Assembly (NCBI GenBank): GCA_012932295.1
Contig: JAAONU010000011.1
Coordinates: forward strand, 18,811,252-18,875,251
Origin: Cyclina sinensis
Lineage: Eukaryota > Mollusca > Bivalvia > Venerida > Veneridae
Direction: 5' to 3'
DNA length: 64,000 bases
Positions 58,644 through 64,000 of the stretch are shown in pieces; position 1 is the stretch's first letter, and the number at the start of each line of letters is the position of its first letter. The position numbers and the translations under genes were made by a program. Below the pieces are notes generated by a model. The model was not told where the DNA came from. It saw nothing but the letters and a program-made list of their open reading frames with translations, and did no database searches.

Positions 58644-61600
58644 TCACTTCACTCTTGAATTTGCACCCATCACATTCTTTGCCTGAAATTTAAAAAAGCC
58701 ACTGTTTTCTATTGAGTTACCATATTTAAGTATTGATAAGTCAAGACTCCAAGACGACCAAGACTGTCCAGTTATGCTCACTTACACTTCAAGAAATAAG
58801 AGGACCAAACTGTTTTTTAGTAAGAGATTGCCCTAAATTTCAGATTGAACATTAGAACTTTACATCATACTGAAATAAATTCTGACCAATTATCAGTACG
58901 TTTTGTAAGATACTGTGACCTTCAGAGATTTCTTTATATTTCAATTTGCTTGTAGCTGGTGGCCAGCTTTTCAGCTTTGAAGTACATGACCAAAATTACA
59001 ACATAGACAATAGATCACTGTAAGGCTAACTGAAATTTAACAGCTAGAGCTGAGACAATAAATAACCGACATACTTAACAATGTCGAAGCTACTGTGTAG
59101 CAGCCGACACAAAAATCATCATTTATGATGACGAATGGTGTTGTGTATTCTTAGATCAGAAGATCAGACAGAAATCTTGGAATATTTTTTTTATTATTTA
59201 ATATTACAACTAAGTCCAGGAGGGGGTAATCCCAGATGAGCCCCCATCTTACGAACATGAAAGTTCGCAAAAGAAAGTTGCAATACATAACCCAGAGCGG
59301 GATTCGAACTCCAATCTCCCAAGTGGCAGGCCAACACTATAACCACTGAGCCAAAGAATCGATTCCCTTACGCAACCGTCTGAGGTTGTATTATACAATT
59401 ATAGGTAGTTTTGCACTAGCCCATAACAGTGTGTAAAGGAGGGTTCATGTTGGATAAATACCTCATAAGATAGCCGGTACTCATCATATAAATATTCTTA
59501 ATATTCTCCTGTAATTTCAGGATTCTTCAAGGTGTTCAAAAGATATGAACCAGACGAGAAATGGGGGACAGAAGCAACTTTTGATCTCATGCGTGACTCT
59601 GATCCTTTGACAGAGCCAATCAAATCATAAAGTCTCCCCATTATGTGGCTATATTAAATATTTCTACAGAGAAGTTTCAATATCCTTTAAGATGTTTAAA
59701 AGACGTGAGACAAACACAAAATAGGGTCAGATGGACATTTCAATTATTATATGCCTCCTTATGGGGAGCATAAAAATGACTTGTTTAACAATCATACCAT
59801 AATAAAAATTCCCTTGCAAGCTTCTGATAGAACCATTCCAGTCTCCTGGCCCTGAAATCATGATTGAAACTTTAGTGTATGAGACTCCTGTTTCATTTTA
59901 GAGTAAATTTAATACACACCTGTCACAAACTGAATGCTACATAAAATATCACAGCTTTAAAGTTAAGTGCAAAATATTTATAGCATATTTTTTCTCCTGT
60001 AGGCAATTAAAAGTTAAAACTCAGGCCTATGTAACAAGAGAAGTACTTCAGTGATGTGTACAGCTAGGGGACAGATTTCTTCATCAAGCATACTGACTTA
60101 ACCAGTGTTTGTTTATTGGATTTTGTATATAAGCACTTTCTAATGTTGTGACAACACTACAAAGAGTAACATCTAGTAATATTCTCAGTTCAGTTAAATC
60201 AAAGTTATTGCTTTCATGTTAATTTCTTTGAGACTGTTTAATGTTTAAAGCTGTGATACAGCACTTTTACTCACACATGACATGTTGACATGTAAAAGTC
60301 ACATTTAGGCATTGAAATAAACAGAAAACAGACTTTAAAAGACATACTTAAATCACATGACCCTAAAACTAACATCTTTGAGAATTCATTAACTTCTCTG
60401 GAAAAAAAATCTATATCTGCATACACTTCTAGCAAGCTTCCCAAAGTTATTAATGTCCTCCATTCTCCTATCCAAGAACTGCCAAGTTTCTTCATAATCC
60501 TGGGATTTGTCTTGTACCATAAACACTTCTGTTGTTTTGTACACCCCTGCCAATGTCATACGCTTTGTATACCAGTTGAACTGAAAGATTTTGTTGTCTA
60601 TTAATAAAAGCAGTGAAGAACGTAAGCAAGTATGGCTAAAATCATTTATTTTCACATCAGTTACAATTATTTGAACAAAGAGTTGAAAAGCAATCAAATG
60701 AATTGTGATGAATTTACAGTGTACGCTTAAAACATTTTTTGATCCTTTCAGTAACCTTGTTCCTAGGAATTAATGATGCATACAACAAAAAAATTGATTT
60801 TATAAAAGAAATAGTTTGGCTTGTGACTGATTTAAAGAATTTCATTTCATCGGTATATCAACTCTTATTTGAACCAAAAGGAGTAACTTAAAATTTTCTG
60901 ATTTTAAACATACTTCCTAGCTGATAAGAATCTAGTGCTTTACTTTAAATCACAATGCTTCCCAAGCAATTCAAGAACAATTTTTTTTTTAAGTATTTTA
61001 AATTCTTAAACACTAAACTATCAAGACTTTATAGCTAAACCTTCGAAAAATTGTTTCTTGTTATTTCAGTGAAAAGTTTATTTTAAAACTTCTCTACTCC
61101 TAGAATCACTAGATTTTATCTGTAAGGGTTTTACACTTACATCTGTGGAAGTGTCCCCAGCATAGAACCAGATATCATCAGTTAGATTTAGGAGATTAGA
61201 AAATGCTTCAGGTGCATTCTGGGGCAGAGCCATCATTGCCATAGCCTGTAATGAAATCCAAATGTGACAGACACCCTGTGAAAATCTAAATATCAAAGTA
61301 ACTTTTCAAATCCAAATATCAAGCTCACCTTGCAAAAAACAAAACAAGTTGGCCATGATGAATCTTGAGCACTCACCTAAGTTTAACTGTTAAAGAAGAG
61401 GGCCACGCTGGCCAAATATCACTCACCTGAGAACCATTGTATATATTGTTCAATATTTACTTGCAGTATCTTCCAAAATAAGAACAAAGATCAGTATGTC
61501 AAGGTTAAATATATTTTCAAAATTGTCATGTGCTTAAATTTCCTAAATTATTCTAAAATTGGACCTGCAGTGTCTCAGAAGAAGAATTTTAAAGTTTCCT

Positions 61601-64000
61601 ATATATACATAAAAGAATATAAGCCTCTAGCAGCCAAGTTTTTTCACAGATCTCAATGAATTTAAAAATTTACATAGCCGGTCACTCAAGGAATATTTGT
61701 GTCAAATTATTTTCAAATTGGACTTGCAGTATCTAAGAAGAAGATTTTTTTTAAGTTTCCTATTCAGACATATGAGGCAAAATAAGCCACACTCCCCGGT
61801 GGCCATTTTTTTCAGATTGAAATAAATTTCAAAATTATAAGGAGGGTGACACAATGAATATTTGTGCAAAATTATTTTCAAATCAAGCCAGGAGTTTCTG
61901 AAAAAAAAGAGCTTAGAAGATTTTTCTTTCAGTTGCCATGGAAACCCGAGTTCTCCATCAAATTCTTTTTTTCATAAAATTTTAAAGGGGATGATCCAAA
62001 GATCATTCCTGTTCAGTTTTATTGCAAACAGCCAAATGGCTTTTAGAGAAGAAGATTGCCAAAGCTTTTTAGATTAAAGTCAATGCAAATGAAATGAACT
62101 CTAGGGTGGGGCCAATTCTGATCCTAGAGCCATGATTTTTACTATTTTGATAGAGGTCTACTAGGTGATACTACAAACCAAATACCTTAGCTCTAGGCCT
62201 AGTGGTTTTAGGAAAGAAGATTTTTTAAAGGTTTTCCTTTCAGTTGCCATGGCAGCCAGTTCTGCATGGAATTCTACTTTAAATAAAGTTTTGAAAAGGG
62301 ACAACAAAGATATACAGGCTACCTATGAGTGTTGAACAATTTTCAGTTAATTACTTACATTACATACATGTAGCGAATGGCCCTTGTCACAATTTATGGA
62401 AATAAAAAGAACTTATTACCAGTCTTGCATCTTACCTGTGGCCATTTCTCAATGTATGGTGTAATCATTTTCAGCCTTGTTTCCACGGCTCCCCTTATAA
62501 ATGGCCTGATCTTTGAACCACTAAAATAGATACTTAATTTCAAAACTTTTAACAGAGTAAGCCGCAATAAAGTTAAAACTAATTCTAGCTGTAAGCACAT
62601 TAATTAAAGAGAAAAGAACTGTTCATACAGTTTTGTTTAGTTTTTTTATAAACGCCAGTTTTAAGATTCTCCTAATTTCTGTAACATGGCAGGACCAATA
62701 TTAAGCCACTACATTAATTTTTATTTGCTAGATTAACTGAGTTTGGTCACAACATCAATTCATCCAAAATCATTTCCTAGATAAGAACTCTTTTTCCTGC
62801 CACTATAGATTCAGCTTATTATTTAGGCTCAAACCTGTGACAATAAAGCAGTGAGGAAGAGCTGGTTTAAAAAAACAACAACCATAACAACTCAGTAATA
62901 GTATTAGACAATAATCTAGGAACATATGACAAAACTAGAACCGTGTCCATAGGACACAGATGCCCCCACTATGCATAAGTGCTCATAAACAAGAGCATGT
63001 ATATTCTGTATGTAAGATTTAGGTGGGGAACAATTTTTTTCTATAGTACAAATAAATTGAGGTGTTTTGTATATTATTAATGCTGTCTTTTTATTTCAAA
63101 ATTAGATATTTTATACTGAAACAAGGGCTGTCGGATGGACAGCACACTTGACTATTCTTAGTGCTTGAAGGTATAATAAAAGCCTGAAATTAAAGATGTT
63201 TCAAAGTCTTAAAAGGGGAATAACTAATAAAACCGCTTAACAGAGTTATGGGCCTTGATGGAATGACACAGTCTACCGCCAAGTTTTAACCAAATATCTG
63301 CAGTAGAAAGGGAAGAAATAGTGAGAATGAGAAGCTTGCCCTAAAACTTTAACCCGATAGCCACGCTGCAAGTACAATAGACCTCCTTATTCTTTGAATA
63401 GTCGACATAAAAATGTTGTAAATATTTATGTACTATGAGGAATCACATTAGCGAAGACGAAGAAAGAGACACACAAGTAATTACATGTTGCTGATATTAA
63501 AGTAAGCAGGTAAAATTTTAAAAAATGTTACACATGAAAGTTAACTACAGATTAAAGTATAGAAACCCCAGGTGTGTCAGGTCCAGTAAAAAACATTACC
63601 CTTCCTTTACTATCATCTACACATTAAGGTTGTTCATCCCTGAAAGTTTAAGCAAAATCTGCCATCCGGTTTAAGAGGAGTTGCGTTCACAAAATTTCAG
63701 GACGTACGTACAGACGTAGGGTCGTATTATCGTACGGTCGTACGGACTGACGGACAAGTGCAACGCTATATGCTCCCACTTTGTGGGGGCATAAAGATAC
63801 ACATGTACTTCTTAAAACATAAATCAACATTAGACAGTAGCAAGCTTTACCTTTTGCTTTGTTCATTTTCATCTTGCTCTTGTTTCACTTGTTCAGCCAG
63901 CTGCTCAGCCAATCTTTTATTACAGTCTGAGTAGAAGAAGTAGACTAGCTCTATGCCACCCCTAGGGAACAAACCATGTGCCACGCCTGGCAGACCCTCT
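58644..64000 (-). CDS. COQ9: COQ9, mitochondrial ubiquinone biosynthesis protein, 3' part, multi-exon
   Basis: COQ9 is a lipid-binding TetR-fold protein that supports COQ7 in mitochondrial coenzyme Q synthesis. Minus-strand exons with matching phases: 64000-63851 (partial; encodes GGIELVYFFYSDCNKRLAEQL), 62520-62436 (IRGAVETRLKMITPYIEKWPQ), 61245-61141 (AMAMMALPQNAPEAF, LTDDIWFYAGDTSTD), and 60580-about 60425 (FNWYTKRMTLAGVYKTTEVF, VQDKSQDYEETWQFLDRR). The joins RPFI..WPQ/AMAMM and STD/FNWYT match the animal COQ9 order exactly. A short last exon 58682-58644 (KNVMGANSR and stop, after 'tttaaatttcag') resembles the family's C-terminal end and is phase-compatible, but the residues usually between are missing, so another small exon may lie at 58.7-60.4 kb. 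The 5' exons with the targeting peptide lie beyond the window. Confidence 0.9.
59183..59362 (-). mobile_element. tRNA-derived SINE, in the COQ9 last intron
   Basis: On the minus strand, a tRNA-like head begins 'gattctttggctcagtggtt' with A box TGGCTCAGTGG near 59353-59343. A perfect-looking B box GAGTTCGAATCCC lies near 59311-59299, with correct spacing. A unique body follows ('gcgaactttcatgttcgtaa', 'gggggctcatctgggattac') and an A-rich tail ('aaataataaaaaaaat'). It lacks a folded full tRNA 3' half, so it is a SINE and not a tRNA gene. Confidence 0.8.
61330..62360. repeat. Repeat block in a COQ9 intron ('agagggccacgctggcc' head)
   Basis: Starts with 'gttggccatgatgaatcttg' and 'aagagggccacgctggccaa', then three or four units of 'tctcagaagaagaatttt', 'aaagtttcctatat' and 'ttttcaaattggacttgcag', later 'cagttgccatggaaaccc'. 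Same border design as the families at 22085 and 52570. Confidence 0.65.
62935..63795 (-). mobile_element. Non-autonomous element, short copy (~0.86 kb), in a COQ9 intron
   Basis: The inverted counterpart of the element at 14948-16133. Read on the minus strand it starts 'tatgcccccacaaagtggga' and ends 'gtcctatggacacggttctag'. It has one of the ~172-bp internal units instead of three. The rest aligns with only scattered differences, including the 'tctttcttcgtcttc' and 'cgacagcccttgtttcag' tracts. Both copies lie in introns of host genes and in the sense direction of that gene. Confidence 0.8.

Noticed and set aside
59280..59362. Minus-strand tRNA gene
   Set aside because: A and B boxes are good, but no full cloverleaf closes, and a SINE body and A-rich tail follow.
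60271..60495. Minus-strand frame continuing past the COQ9 exon (EVNEFSKMLVLGSC) as the missing COQ9 exon
   Set aside because: It would need an intron of about 20-35 bp and its donor phases do not fit the last exon, so I did not include it.

Overview
The window is eukaryotic, most likely from a bivalve mollusc and perhaps a heterodont clam. The coding exons have GT-AG introns and the base composition is AT-rich. The three recognisable genes are animal genes. The intergenic and intronic DNA is packed with repeat families that remind me of bivalve genomes (blocks rich in AAGGTCA, 'gggccatcatggccc' palindromes, TCGTGGGAACGAG fold-back arrays). The species call is a guess from general knowledge.

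Layout. From 1 to 17504 (+) lies the 3' part of a LYST-like (lysosomal trafficking regulator) gene, encoding the PH-BEACH-WD40 end of the protein in about 17 exons. Its introns hold a 1 kb minisatellite, a 46-bp tandem array, a 2.2 kb block of AAGGTCA-rich repeats and a 1.2 kb element that recurs inverted at 62.9-63.8 kb. From 18 to 23 kb there is a pogo-like inverted-repeat element, a 41-bp tandem array and more repeats. At 24.57-25.39 kb and 32.55-33.37 kb (+) are two tandem paralogues of an ELOVL6-type fatty acid elongase, each with its coding region in one exon. The first has a one-base frameshift and the second is intact. Between them lie a 560-bp palindrome (27.84-28.40 kb) and a 700-bp fold-back element (30.02-30.74 kb). 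From 34 to 42 kb the DNA is gene-poor, with a LINE-tail-like remnant, a repeat block and a degenerate Tigger/pogo-like element. At 42.67-43.12 kb (-) is a frame-broken candidate of the actinoporin-like pore-former superfamily. From 43.5 to 57.8 kb nearly everything is repetitive: AAGGTCA-type arrays, a G-rich tract, a CpG-dense element built on CGACGCGAC, a 50-bp array, a 157-bp triplicate, and relics of a mariner and a Tc1 transposase. From 58.6 kb to the right edge (-) lies COQ9, a coenzyme Q biosynthesis gene, with a tRNA-derived SINE in its last intron.

The genes do not form a pathway. LYST works in lysosome-related organelle traffic, ELOVL6-like proteins elongate long-chain fatty acids in the ER, and COQ9 acts in mitochondrial ubiquinone synthesis. 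The most unusual content is the structured non-coding DNA. All exon borders were read by eye from splice consensus, phase and similarity to known families; no search was run.
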